DNA of 64,000 nt from Channa striata. Lineage: Eukaryota > Chordata > Actinopteri > Anabantiformes > Channidae. A program made the translations under genes and the position numbers. Where the stretch lies: contig CM065176.1 of the NCBI GenBank assembly GCA_033026295.1, forward strand, positions 12,255,945 to 12,319,944, in the 5' to 3' direction. The first letter of the stretch is position 1, and each line of letters starts with the position of its first letter. Positions 1-20,458 of this stretch are shown here, in pieces. The notes beneath the pieces are model-generated. The model saw nothing but the letters and a program-made list of their open reading frames with translations. It was not told where the DNA came from and did not search any database.

Positions 1-683
1 TATTATAATTATTAGTAATGGACTGACTGATTATTATTTTATGATTTCTCTTTACTTCAAGAGTTTGGTTATTATTTCTTGATTTATACAGGTTAGTCTC
101 ATTGAGACACAAGGTCTCATTTTCAAAAGAGATGTGCATATTATATTGCCTCTGTGTACATTTCCATTCACAATGTGTGACAGGTCACTGCAGCTCATCA
201 TTACACTGGTCATTCAAAGATGTGCTCACACCCTCGCGTTCACCTGAGGAGGTAAAAACGCCGTCACGTCCGTGCAGGAGAAAATAATTAAGAACAAGAT
301 GGCAGGAATGGCTCAAAGGAAGTCAACGTCTGTTTTTTGTTCAGTGGGTCCACCGCTGGGAATTTGAGCTGTATGAACTGAATAATTATGTTTTAACATG
401 ACCTTCTGCTCTGACAGCCATTGTAACCTGTATTGCAAGTGGAATTACCTTAATGTTCTCTTTACTTTTCATCGCATCAAAAAAAAAACTATTGATCATT
501 TACATCAGCCACGTTTGTGTTTTGAGTGAAAGAGGGGGAACATTAGGCTCTATACAGAGAAACCACTATTTCAGTGTCTTGTTAATGTCACTCTGGCCAT
601 GTTGGCATGCTGATGTTAACATTAGTTAGGGCTTTAGTCCATCGTCATCTTCCTGTGAGCTGGTTCTTGATGTGCAGACTTAC

Positions 684-780
684 CAAACAAGTGGGAGCTC
701 TCTGAGAGGGGGAATTCATCGTTGGGCGGGATTTGCAGCGGCCCCACCACATTAATATCGGGTCCCACCCACTCATTCAT
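684..780 (-). CDS. nr1h4: Farnesoid X receptor (nr1h4), first coding exon only
   Basis: NR1H4 is a bile-acid-activated nuclear receptor. Only the N-terminal 32 codons plus one base are present. On the minus strand the ORF opens with MNEWVGPDINVV and ends with NDEFPLSESSHLFG, followed directly by a strong donor (GTAAGT, plus 683-678). The stretch around DEF-SE-LFG resembles the alternative N-terminus of mammalian FXR-alpha. An in-frame TGA lies immediately upstream of the ATG, which fixes the start. A possible acceptor for a longer 5' UTR exon is near 831. The DNA-binding and ligand-binding exons would lie at coordinates below 1. Support from context: NR1H4 lies directly downstream of SLC17A8, same orientation, in human, and slc17a8 is the next gene here. 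The match is short, so the identification leans on both sequence and synteny. Confidence 0.7.
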
Positions 781-3700
781 TCAGAAGGGTCTATGGGCAC
801 CACCTCAGAAAACACGGGCTGGACTGGGTCACAGAGTGGTGGTAAGCCTCTATTAATCTGTAACAAGCACAAAAACTGTGTGATTTGTCAGCTACTGTAT
901 GCTTAAAATCTCCTGAACACCCCTACAGGTCTGCAGGATCCGCTGAAAGCTGCAACGCAATGTAATTAAACATCAGCCTGAGAGAATACATCAACACACC
1001 TGACAGTCTTTCCTCCCACACGTGGATGTGATGTGCAGTGACGGGCTGCAGAGATGTGGGGGATGAAAATCAGGCCCCAACGAGGCCTCCCTGAAAGCAG
1101 GTCGTGGAGACAGTCTTTCCGTCCCCTGTGAGCGTGTTCATCACACAGTCAAGGGCTTTACATGACTTAAGCGCTCACATGACGGGGTCACAAGGTCAGT
1201 GTTGTCTGATGTAATTTTCCAACACACAATCTTTGCAAAGAATGTAGGTCATTTTATGGCAGAACGAATCCTAACTAATAGATGAGCTCGAAAATGTATC
1301 ACAATTGATACTCATCTTTTTAAACTTGTCCGGGACTTTTCTGGTGTCAAGGCTACAGCGTGGTCACATGTGAAACATTACCCGTCAGATGTTTTAATTA
1401 ACTCTGTAATTTCCCCCGAGATTCTGAAACCTCCAGTCTACTCTAACAGCCCTCAATGTGCCGCCTCGCCTCCGGCTCCGAAGAATTGAACCGTTCACCA
1501 GTGAACATAAAATATGTTCTTACTCAATCTGCTGGTTCTTACCTTCGCCTGGTCAGTTGATGTTCCTGCCGGGTGACTTTCGTCTCCTTTAGCCTTGTTT
1601 CTGGTATCCACACCGTGAGCTACAGCTCCATCAGTATTTGCTCACGAGCATCAAGCTGTTTGTGGTTGGACTCCAGTGACAGCATGTGTGACCGGTTGAG
1701 GTCAGGGAGAAAAGGATGGTGGTTATTAATTAAACTATCCATTCCTGCCCACATCTCCCCACCCCCCAGCAACCCCCTCATCAAAAAAACATTCCTGATC
1801 TGTCTTAACAAGACAGGAGGCCGCATCATGAATCCCACCCACCCACACAAACTTCACACATGTGGCGAATGCATCCAGTTATTAGCATGACGTAAACATC
1901 TGTTGTGAGTCTGTGCTGCTATCAGTCCAAAAGTTCAGAATGTTTCAGCGTTGAGTAAAAACAGAGGATTGTGGTGGGTTGGGTCTTTTTTTCCCTTCAC
2001 ATTTATAACACTTTCACAAGTACAAGAACTCGAGTTTACCCAAAAAAAATCCCAGAAAGCAGACTGTGTAGCAATCGTTGTCGCCCGTCCTTGAACTGAA
2101 CAAAGCCATTTTATTAGGTGACTGCAGTCTAAAGGTTTGCCGATCTCAGGAATTTCAATCCTCAGCATACCTGCCCTGTTGTATTTAACCCGAATCAAAT
2201 TCGCCATGTCTTTACAATCCTTAATTTGTCTAAAAACAATTGTTTAATCATTGATGGGTTGTTGCTCCATTCAAAGAGGCCCTTCTGAGTCAACACACAA
2301 TCTCTCTGAAATAAACAGAACCTTTGCCATTGGCTGTCGGCTGTTTGTGGACTATATGGTCTGTGTTTGAGAGCGTGAGAGGAATGAGTTGGCAGCGATG
2401 GCCGATGTACAAAGCTCCACTGGACATTTTTAAAAACTACATGTACAGTATTCAAACTTCTCCCACCAACAAAGTTCATTGTACGCTAATAATATCTAAT
2501 ATTTCCTGGCATTTGAAATTATGAGGACTAGACTACCTTGGTGTTTTGTTACTTATTCTATACATCTTGAAATTGGCATAGTGCCCACATATCCTTCACA
2601 TCCACACAAATTATTATTTGGAATTGGTGAACACACTTACATGTGGACATTCTCAATAAAAAGCACTTGTTTTAAGTAGCAGTAGTTTGTACAAACGAGT
2701 CAGACACTTGGGAGGAATATCCTGTCAAGTAATTAACTTCTGTGGTGAAAATGAAGCTGGGGGACAAAGAGAGATAAGACAAAGGATGTTTACCACAGTG
2801 TGACAGGAAACAGAGCAGTCTCTGGATATTTAAAAATGTCTAACTTGAGCCCACTGATAAACAGGCAGAGTTGGGGACAGCTCAATAGTTAAGATAACAA
2901 ACATCGAACTTGCATAGACGCTACACTGCGCACGGCTTTGCGTTAAACGTTTAGGTGTAAAAGGAGGTGGGGCAACACGTAAAAACAAGCCCTAACAAAG
3001 AGTTAGGTGGAATATTACTTGTTTTATTCTTCTCAGCTTTCGTTCTTTCTGGCCCTCAGGGAAGGTGGTGTCAGTCCATCGGTCAGTTCACCACAGGATA
3101 TTCATGGTCCCCAGAAGATGAATCCCACTGACTTTAGTGATTCTTGAACTTTTCCTCAAGCACCACGCTTCATGGTCTTTCATAAAATGGTTCAGCAGCT
3201 ACTAAAGGGCAGCTTTACTGTTTTTATGCGATTTAGCAAATTAGTTTGCAAATGTGCTAAACTAAGACCATAACAAAACATCATCATTAAGCTTGAAATT
3301 CCATGCACTCAGAAGCTCAACCTTATTTAGGGATTTTATGTTTCTAAACAATTTTAATACAGGGTAGAAATGTAGTTTATTACATCTCCAGTGTCTTCAA
3401 GTAAATTGCAAATCAAAACAATGCTTTCTCAAACAAAATGATATTAATTTACTTTACAAAACCTTCTTGTCATTGCAGTAGTTATGAACAGTGGGTGAAA
3501 ATTTCCTTAATGCTTTATGTTTACACTGATATATTACCATACATTATTTTTAGAAACAACCTTGGTCTTCATGTATCAAACATCAAGAAGTTGCAAAAAG
3601 ACAAACAGCAGTAGAACAAATAGAGTTACACTAAATGCTTCATCAGTAACTCATCATCAGTGCATTACAAACAAGGAGAGCAAGCAAAGCCGTGACAGAG

Positions 3701-4375
3701 TGCAATCATTCAGCAACAGCAAATACATACAGGCAAAAAAAAGCAATAAGGCTCATAACATGTCACATGTCAAATCTGTTGTTACATTCCAGATTCACAT
3801 CTCTTTTCACGTTGCATAGCTGACACAAAACATTTCATAAACTGTTCGCATGGTTCAGAGTAGCTTCTTGAAGTTAAGTCAGTGTTTGCTTGCACAGACA
3901 GGTTATGATCAGTGCAGGTTAGAGGAAACGTAAAGTCTGGTTCAAAAAGCTGATATGTGTTCCTGATGTTTCTTTAACACAGTACTAGTTGGTCCATGAA
4001 TGTTGGTCTGTGGTTTAGTTTCTACTGTATCAAGCATACTACAGTATTTATGAGAAAAAAAAATATGAGAGAAATGTAAATGTAGTGTTCGATTTATTAT
4101 ATGCTTGCTGATGTTTCTCTTATTTTGCTCCAATTGGTTTCTATTAAAGAAGATATGTATGATTATAGTTTTTTTAATTTTGAGTTTGTGTTTACCTATG
4201 TTTATTTTCAGCTGAAATTACAGTACATCACAGGTAAACTGATGCATTGACCAAAAGGGAAATAAGGCGGTCTTGAGGTACATACTGTATGATGCTTCTC
4301 TGCTGATGTGCTGCTGACATTTCCACAGATTAATTTTCATTTTTGACTGGACTTTAGTGTTTTCGACGGTAAGTC
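781..4375. other. Intergenic region between nr1h4 and slc17a8, including the slc17a8 3' UTR
   Basis: No convincing coding exon was found. The right-hand part should be the slc17a8 3' UTR on the minus strand. A candidate minus-strand AATAAA is the TTTATT at about 4093-4098, some 280 bases past the stop codon. The left-hand part should hold the nr1h4 5' UTR and promoter. ORFs of 60-105 codons here show no family resemblance and have no matching splice signals. Confidence 0.5.
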
Positions 4376-13690
<9,315 letters not shown>

Positions 13691-16600
13691 TTTTCTTTGT
13701 TTGCGCTCACTCTTTTTCTAAAATCACTGTCCTGATAACTCACTAGCACTCTTTGTTGTGAAAAAGGGGGGAAAAATCCACTAGAAACTGGTCTTCATCC
13801 TTCCTGAGCTTATGGCACCAGTGTTTGGCTCCACCTTTCAGTGGTGCCAAGGGTCCCCTGAGGAAGCAAGAACGTTCTTCTCAGCTTTTCAGGAAGAATT
13901 CAGTGAAAGGCTGGAGGGGGGATGATGTTAAAGTATTCCTTGGTCGAAAGTACCATTCATTCAGATGCTCTGGAGCTTGTTTAATCTCCAATAGATCCAT
14001 TCAAAGTTGACAAATTCGGCAGCGAGCAAATAAACATGTGGAATATAATTTCAAGTCTCTAGGCATAGTCAGACCTCTGCAGCTCAACTAAATGATCCGC
14101 TTAGATATCCTCGCCATGTCATAACTCGTGGATTCCTGGTGAGGAGGGGCAGGTTAAGGTGGTTTTTCCAAAACCCAGCCCCTCACTTAACACATCATCT
14201 TCTTCTTTATCGTCATCACCGCCGTGTCTCCAGCACCACCCCCTTCATCTAGTTAGGTTCATCTGATAGCAGCCCACTGGATGAACAGTTAAATATGCAT
14301 GAGCTTGACAAGTTCCACTGAGGAGAGATGGGGAGCAGCTGGACTGCTCTGGTGCAAAATGTGATCAGGTGAAACTTAAGACCGAGCCATCTAGTTCCAG
14401 GTTTGCACTCGTATTCTCTGTCATCTTTTCTGTATTTTTAAGGAAAACACATTATTTCTAATCATTTGACACTGACGTACGTTTCCCTAAAATCCTTAGT
14501 TTGCCAGCATGGGAGAACTCATCATTTTTTCAGAGGGAATTTTCTTTTTTGCTGATCATTAAATATGCAGCATTTGAAAAATATAGAAACTGAGATTTGA
14601 AAATTTAAACAGGGGACCAGATGGTTTGGGCCCAAGTCTGTTACATCTGTAACAGCTTCATGACTAGAACTGGTTTCTTTTGTGGTGGTTAGTGTTAGAG
14701 AATAACAACGTAACACTTGTAATGACAAATATAATATAATATAATACAGCCTATACAGTATTAAATCTAACACTATCATTTAAATTACGTAACACTGATA
14801 AATAGGTTCTAAGGGATCAATGAACTCTTATTGTTCATGTTAATCCAAATCTGAAAAGTAACTCATAACTTTTAAGTTCTTAAATATTAGGTACAGTAAA
14901 AACTACCATAATTGCCTTTGAAACAGTAAAAGGAAATACTCAAGTAAAGTATAAATTGTCAAAACTGTACTCAAGTACTGTGCTTAAGTTCATGTACATA
15001 GTTACCACTGTTAATACCTAAATATGAAGTCAAGGACAAAAGCCTCGTCTTTCCATTTCTATATAAGTCTTGGTTACCACCTAGTGTTTGGAATGAGGAA
15101 GTGACCATTTAGAGAGAGGCCTCCAATACATCTGCCACTCTGATCTCTTCCCAAGTGTTTGTGTGTGTAGTGACATAAACTAGAAAAATATGTTAAAACC
15201 AAAAATTTGCAAAATATGTTAATATTCACTTAAGTTACTCTAAAATTTAAACACATCTGCACATGTCAGTTTTGTCCAGCAATGTCAGAAAGCATTATTC
15301 TAGGTGTGATGGGTATATATAATATTGTATTAAAAGATTTAGATTCTGGGGGAAATATCAGTGCATAAAAGGCGGTTCTGCGTACTATGATCCAAATGCT
15401 CAGAAACTAAAATTTAAAGATATATATTGTAAAATATGTTAAAAAAAAAGTCTTTACACAGGAAACTGGCATGTTACCATAATTATTACTGACATTATTA
15501 CTGGAAAATTGTGAGCCATTATCTGGAAATGCAACCTAAAATTTTGTTATGCAATAAGGTAGCCATTCATTAATTCTGCAAAGAAATGCCTAGAGTTCTC
15601 AGATTCTAAGATCATGTCAGAAGGACTAACACATTGGAAACAATTTGTGGTCTAGACCACATTTATTCTTGTTTGTATAAGAATAAGATGTTAGCTTAAA
15701 AAAAAAGACCATCAACACTGTTATCAGTGAAAGGTGCAAAATCCAGAATGTGTGATGGTGTGTGGCAGTGCATCATGGGCTCACTAGCATATGTGTGAAG
15801 GCAGCATCATTATGGAGGAGTTTACCGGGGTTTTAATGAGACGTACAGCATGCCACCGTCAAGGCATCGTCTTTTCCTAGGTAGCCAGTAAATATTTCAG
15901 CAGAGCAATGCCAGGCCTCATTATCCATATGCTACTAGTGTCCTCGGAGACAGGGTGTGTGCTTGATTCCCATGCCTGCAGATCTGTCTTCTCTTAACAA
16001 TGTAATGCATCACAAAGAGGAGAAAAAGTCAATCATAGCAATGAACTGATGTTATACTTGCAAAACTACAATTAGTAATTTAAATTCCTAAATGGTTAAA
16101 AAGTCTAATGAAAACGGTAATTTAATACAAAACATTGCCTCTGTCGCAACGTTTTTTTAAAGTGGTTGCAACTATCAAACTGGAATTTGATTTTTTTATC
16201 CAATGGAGTTGTTTCATGAAAACAATGAAGATCTTTTCTTTGTACAAATGCAAAAAAAAAGAGTTGTATTTTGTAGTACACTTACAACTAACTTTACACA
16301 GCTAAAGAAAAACAGTGTTCAGGACTTAAAATTAATTTAGCTTAGTATGAAGTATTTTGAATTACAAATTCAAACAAACAAATCATTTCAAGTTAAATAT
16401 GCCGTGTATGTTCCACTTAACACATTTTATAATTTCTCACACTGTAGTTTTCTAGTAGGATTTACTTCATTAGCAGTCTGGTTGAAATACTAAAGCTATG
16501 CTAATCAGATTATTTAAAATTAACAAATTATAGTTCCTTGTGTGACTTAAATTTAAAATATCTGTTATACGTGACTTTCTATATTGTTCACATAGTCTGC

Positions 16601-16867
16601 AGTCATGGTTTGCTGTAGAAATTAACATCTACATAACCTGTAATCTTTACATTTCATTTGTTGGTATATAAAAGTTGATAATCCAGAAATATTGCTAGTT
16701 AAACTGGTCTATTGAATGTTCACAAATAAATGTCAAGACTTCTACTAATGTTAATGACAAATTTGAAACTTCTAAAATCTAAAAAACACTGAGTTTAGTC
16801 TTGCACTAAATGAATAATCACAAAGTGCTACAGAAATGTAAATGTTTTTTAATTATTAGCTGTCAGT
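13691..16867. other. Intergenic region upstream of slc17a8
   Basis: About 3.2 kb between the slc17a8 start and the stop of the next minus-strand gene. It should contain the slc17a8 promoter and 5' UTR on the right of 13690, and the 3' UTR of the neighbour just left of 16868. Apart from a Tc1-like remnant near 15.73-15.99 kb, I see only AT-rich sequence and short chance ORFs. Confidence 0.5.
15730..15990 (+). mobile_element. Tc1-like transposase fragment, dead
   Basis: A broken plus-strand translation runs through CVMVCGSASWAH, RQHHYGGV, MPPSRHRLFLGSQ and IFQQSNARPH. This is the central catalytic block of Tc1-like transposases, in which the last motif normally reads FQQDNARPH. The catalytic Asp of that motif is Ser here, and there are stops and frame shifts. 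No terminal inverted repeats were located. Confidence 0.65.
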
Positions 16868-19751
16868 TTAAAAGGGATGAATTCCTAGCTTTTCATGGTT
16901 GCAGTGAGGATTTATAGGTTGGTAGCCATAGTCCCACAGGGAGTCACACAGGTAAAAATTCAAGACGTCACTGAGTGTGTGGGCCAAGACAGCTACACCC
17001 AAAGAACCCGTGCAAACACACACGCCAAGCTTTAGCAGTCTTTTTGAAATCCAGCCCAATGTGGATTTAGCTCTCAGTTTTAAAGCTTCAGGAATGTTCT
17101 CAGCTTCCTGTTCAGGTATATCTCGTTCTTCTGGTTTTTCAATACAACCCTTATCATCTACTATTAACTTCTCCTTGCTATCTAGTATTTCATGTCGTCG
17201 TGAATGATTTTTGCTCTCAGCCAATAAAACTTTGCTCCTGGGTGCAGTCGCTGGAGTGGTCTCATCACTGTGCTCTATGGGTGTGGGGGGACAGGGGTCC
17301 GTGGCTCTCTGATCATCATGTATAAACAGTTCTTGTGTATTTTCAATGGGGGTCTTGGATTTCTTTTTAAAGTTCTCCATGTTGGCTGGTGCCTCCTCAT
17401 CTTCCAGCTGATTGCATGTCTCTGACAATGGATTTTGTCTGTCAGATGTGGTCACAGAGGTGGTCTCACCACAGTATTCCATAGGTGTGGCCTCGTGTGG
17501 ATCTCGTTCTTCTGTGTTTTCAGTACATGTCTTATCTTCTGCTATAAGATTCTCCTTGCTAGTTAGTATTTCATATCGTTGTGAACGATTTTTGCTCTCA
17601 GCTAATAAAACTTTGCTCCTGGGTGCAGTCGCTGGAGTGGTCTCATCACTGTGCTCTGTGGATGTGGGGTCACAGGGGTCCGTGGCTCTCTGATCATCAT
17701 GTATAAACAGTTCTTGTGTATTTTCAGTGGGGGTCTTGGCTTCCTCTTTAAAGTTCTCCATGCTGGCTGCTGCTTCCTCATCTTCCAGCTGATTGTCTAT
17801 CCCTGACAATTGATTTCTGTTGTCAGATGTGATCACAGGGGTGGTCTCACCACAGTATTCCATAGGTGTGGGCTCAGAGAGCTTCTCAGCCCTCTGATCA
17901 TGTGTTTCTCGTTCTTCTGTGTTTTCAGTACATGTCTTATCTTCTACTCTTAAATTCTCATCGCTAGCTAGTGTTTCATATCGTTGTGAAGGATTTTTGC
18001 TCTCAGCTAATAAAACTTTGCTCCTGGGTGCAGTCGCTGGAATAGTGTCATCACTGTGCTCTTTGGGTGTGGGGTCACAGGGGTCCGTGGCTCTCTGATC
18101 ATCATGCATGCCTAGATGTTGTGTATTTTCAGTGGGGGTCTTGGCTTCCTCTTTAAAGTTCTCCATGCTGGCTGCTGCCTCCTCATCTTCCAGCTGATTG
18201 TCTATCCCTGACAATTGATTTCTGTTGTCAGATATGATCACAGGGGTGGTCTCATCACAGGATTCCATAGGTGTGGGTTTATGTTTATCTCGTTCTTCTG
18301 TGTTTTCAGTACATGTCTTATCTTCTGCTATAAGATTCTCCTTGCTCGCTAGTATTTTATATCGTTGTGAATGATTTTTGCTCTCAGCTAATAAAACTTT
18401 GTTCCTGGGTGCAGTTGCTGGACTGGTCTCATCACTGTGCTCTGTGGATGTGGGGTCCTTGGCTCTCTGTTCATCATGTATGTTCAGCTCTTGTGCATTA
18501 TCAGTGGGGTTCTTGGTTTTCACTTTGGAAGATTCTGTGCCAGCTGGTGCTTCCTTGTCCCCAACTGATTGTCTGTGTCTGTGGACTGATTTTTGACCTC
18601 AGATGTGGTCACTGAAATGGTCTCGCCACTGTACTCCAAAGGTGTTTGCTCAGAGGGGTCCAGTTCTTGTGTATTACTAATTCGAGCTTCCTCTCTGAGA
18701 TTCTTTATACTACCTATTACTTTTTCATCCTCCAACTGATTGCCTGTCTCTTCCAAGAGATGCTCGTTCTTGGGTTGTGTCACTGGAGTGGTATCGCCAA
18801 TGTTCTCCACAGGTGTGGCCTTAGCAAGGTCCTCAGCTTTCTGTGCATTCTGTATGTCTAATTCCTGTTTATCTTCAGAAAAATCCCCCGATTCGTCTCT
18901 CAAAATCTGTGTTCTAGTTTGTATTTCCTTTTCATGCTTCCTCTTCACCTTACTTTCTTCAAGATTACAAATTGATCGTCTTAAGCCATTTATCATGGCA
19001 TATTGCTCCTCTATCAATTGCTCATTATAAGCAATTTGGCTCTTTTGGGTAGTTATTAGCCCATCTTTTTCCAGTATAAGCATGTGAGCCTTCTCCACTT
19101 TGTGCTGAAGAACCTGCATATGTGTCCTTAGGTTGTTCAACTCCTCCAGTTTCTTTTTGTTCAGGTTTGACACTTCCTGCAGACAACAGACGTCCGCTGA
19201 CAGAGCTTCATTCACTGACAATTGTTCTTCTCTCTGAGATTCCAGCGAGGAGATCCATGCAGTCAGGCTGTGTTTTTCCTCAGTAAGAGTTCTGACAGTT
19301 TCCATCAGCTGCTGGACTTGTTCACCCATATTCTTCATTTCTGGCAGCAGATTTGTGTCCTCGGGCACATCCAGCTGTCCTTTACTACCTTTCAAAGTTT
19401 TAACTTCCTCTGTAAAACTGCTGTGATCTCTTCCTTCTGATTTCTTTCCAATTTGTTTCCGAGAGTATATAGTTCCTCCTTTATCTGTGACTGTGGAAAT
19501 GCACGGTGCTGCCGGTAGTTCCTGCGGCTAAATCCCGGGTCATGGAAACTCTGTGGAAACGCCGTTGAATCCAGGACTTCCGGCACATAGAGTCGGGATG
19601 ACTCCGTCGAACTGTCCGAGACGTCCACATCCTCCGGTGGGCAGCGTGGCGTCAGCTCACGGGCATGTCGTCTTAAATCCACCAGATGCTTCTCTGTCCG
19701 GTGTGGCAAGTACAACCTTCGTGATCCTGACATCTTTGTAACACCAAACAT
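16868..19751 (-). pseudogene. Unrecognised coiled-coil, C-tail-anchored protein with tandem repeats; reading frame broken twice
   Basis: I do not recognise the family. Three consecutive minus-strand frames (19751-19392, 19395-18520, 18523-16868) read as one protein of about 961 aa if one base is restored in each of two homopolymers: the T run at 19414-19417 and the G run at 18559-18562 (minus-strand bases). Layout: basic, Ser/Pro-rich N-terminus (MSGSRRLYLPHRTEKHL); a coiled coil over roughly residues 95-290 (LMETVRTLTEEK, LEELNNLRTHMQVLQHKVEK); then about four acidic Thr/Glu-rich repeats of 122-136 aa; then a hydrophobic anchor (VCVCTGSLGVAVLAHTL) about 30 residues before the stop. No introns are visible. 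It may be a real gene with sequencing deletions, or a decaying one. SMCO2/TMCO5-like or LRMP-like proteins are possible relatives by architecture only. Next to it, bmal2 starts divergently. Confidence 0.6.
17090..18860 (-). repeat. Coding tandem repeats, about 370-410 bp period
   Basis: Within the gene above. The block encoding DDQRATDPCDPT recurs at plus 17299, 17679, 18086 and (diverged) 18453, spacings 380, 407 and 367 bases. Each unit also carries LLAESKNxSQRYEIL, DKTCTENTEER, METTPVITSD-like and NQLEDEEAAASMENFKEE. A more diverged fifth unit lies at about 18600-18860. The copies are highly similar in DNA, so the array is recent or is being homogenised. Confidence 0.85.
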
Positions 19752-20458
19752 CGAAATTATCTTTTTTTTTAATGGAGTTTCATTGGACCCCTAAATTATC
19801 TTGGGATAAAGAAAAAGATGCTGCAAAAAATCTGCTCTAATAAAAAGAATGAATTAACTGATCGTCCAGTCAGAGTCGGCTGGAAGATAGTAAAAGTCTT
19901 TGCTGCGTGAAAGTAGAAAGAGCTGGAGGGAAATGCAGCTTTGATACAGAGTGAAGTCATATGTGGAACGCTTTGATCTTTGCATGACTTTAATCCACAA
20001 GTCTGAAGTAGGACCCTCAGATTCTGTATTTTTACACTCTTGAATCCCACGTCAGCAATATGCATTTGTATATTGTATTTAGTTTTATGCCAAGAAGACA
20101 ACAGGCGTCCTCGTGAAGCATCCACAGAGGAAAAGAAAACGTTTCACCGAAGGTGAAGTGAGCGCAGGAGCGGTGCCTCCTGTCAGCCGGTAGGAGGTGA
20201 CTGCGTCCCACGGTCCGACCACTTTTCCACACTGTCCTAATCGCACCGTACGCTGCCATTGTGCTCGCTCCTGCGTTCTTCCCTCGCTTTTTCTCTCCAC
20301 ACAGGGAAACTGCTGCAGTCGTTCATCGGTGCGAGTTACTCCGTCTCCGGCTTTGTGACAACCGGCCCCACTGACACCGGGACATATCGGGGGTTAGTTG
20401 ACCGACTCATCCATGCATTGGAGTGCTGGGCCCCAGCTCACCGGCTCCGGCTCTAGCC
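19752..20458. promoter_or_regulatory. Divergent promoter between the unrecognised gene and bmal2
   Basis: About 0.7 kb separates the two start codons, which point away from each other. The right half, from about 20100 into bmal2 exon 1 (to about 20640), is rich in CpG, typical of a vertebrate CpG-island promoter. No TATA box or canonical CACGTG E-box was noticed. Short minus-strand ORFs at 19796-20300 look like chance. Confidence 0.6.

Noticed and set aside
3517..3819. 100-codon plus-strand ORF downstream of slc17a8
   Set aside because: Opposite strand to the expected 3' UTR, no recognisable motif.
19796..20300. Minus-strand ORFs of 71-109 codons upstream of the unrecognised gene
   Set aside because: Overlap one another in different frames within the promoter interval; no support as coding exons.
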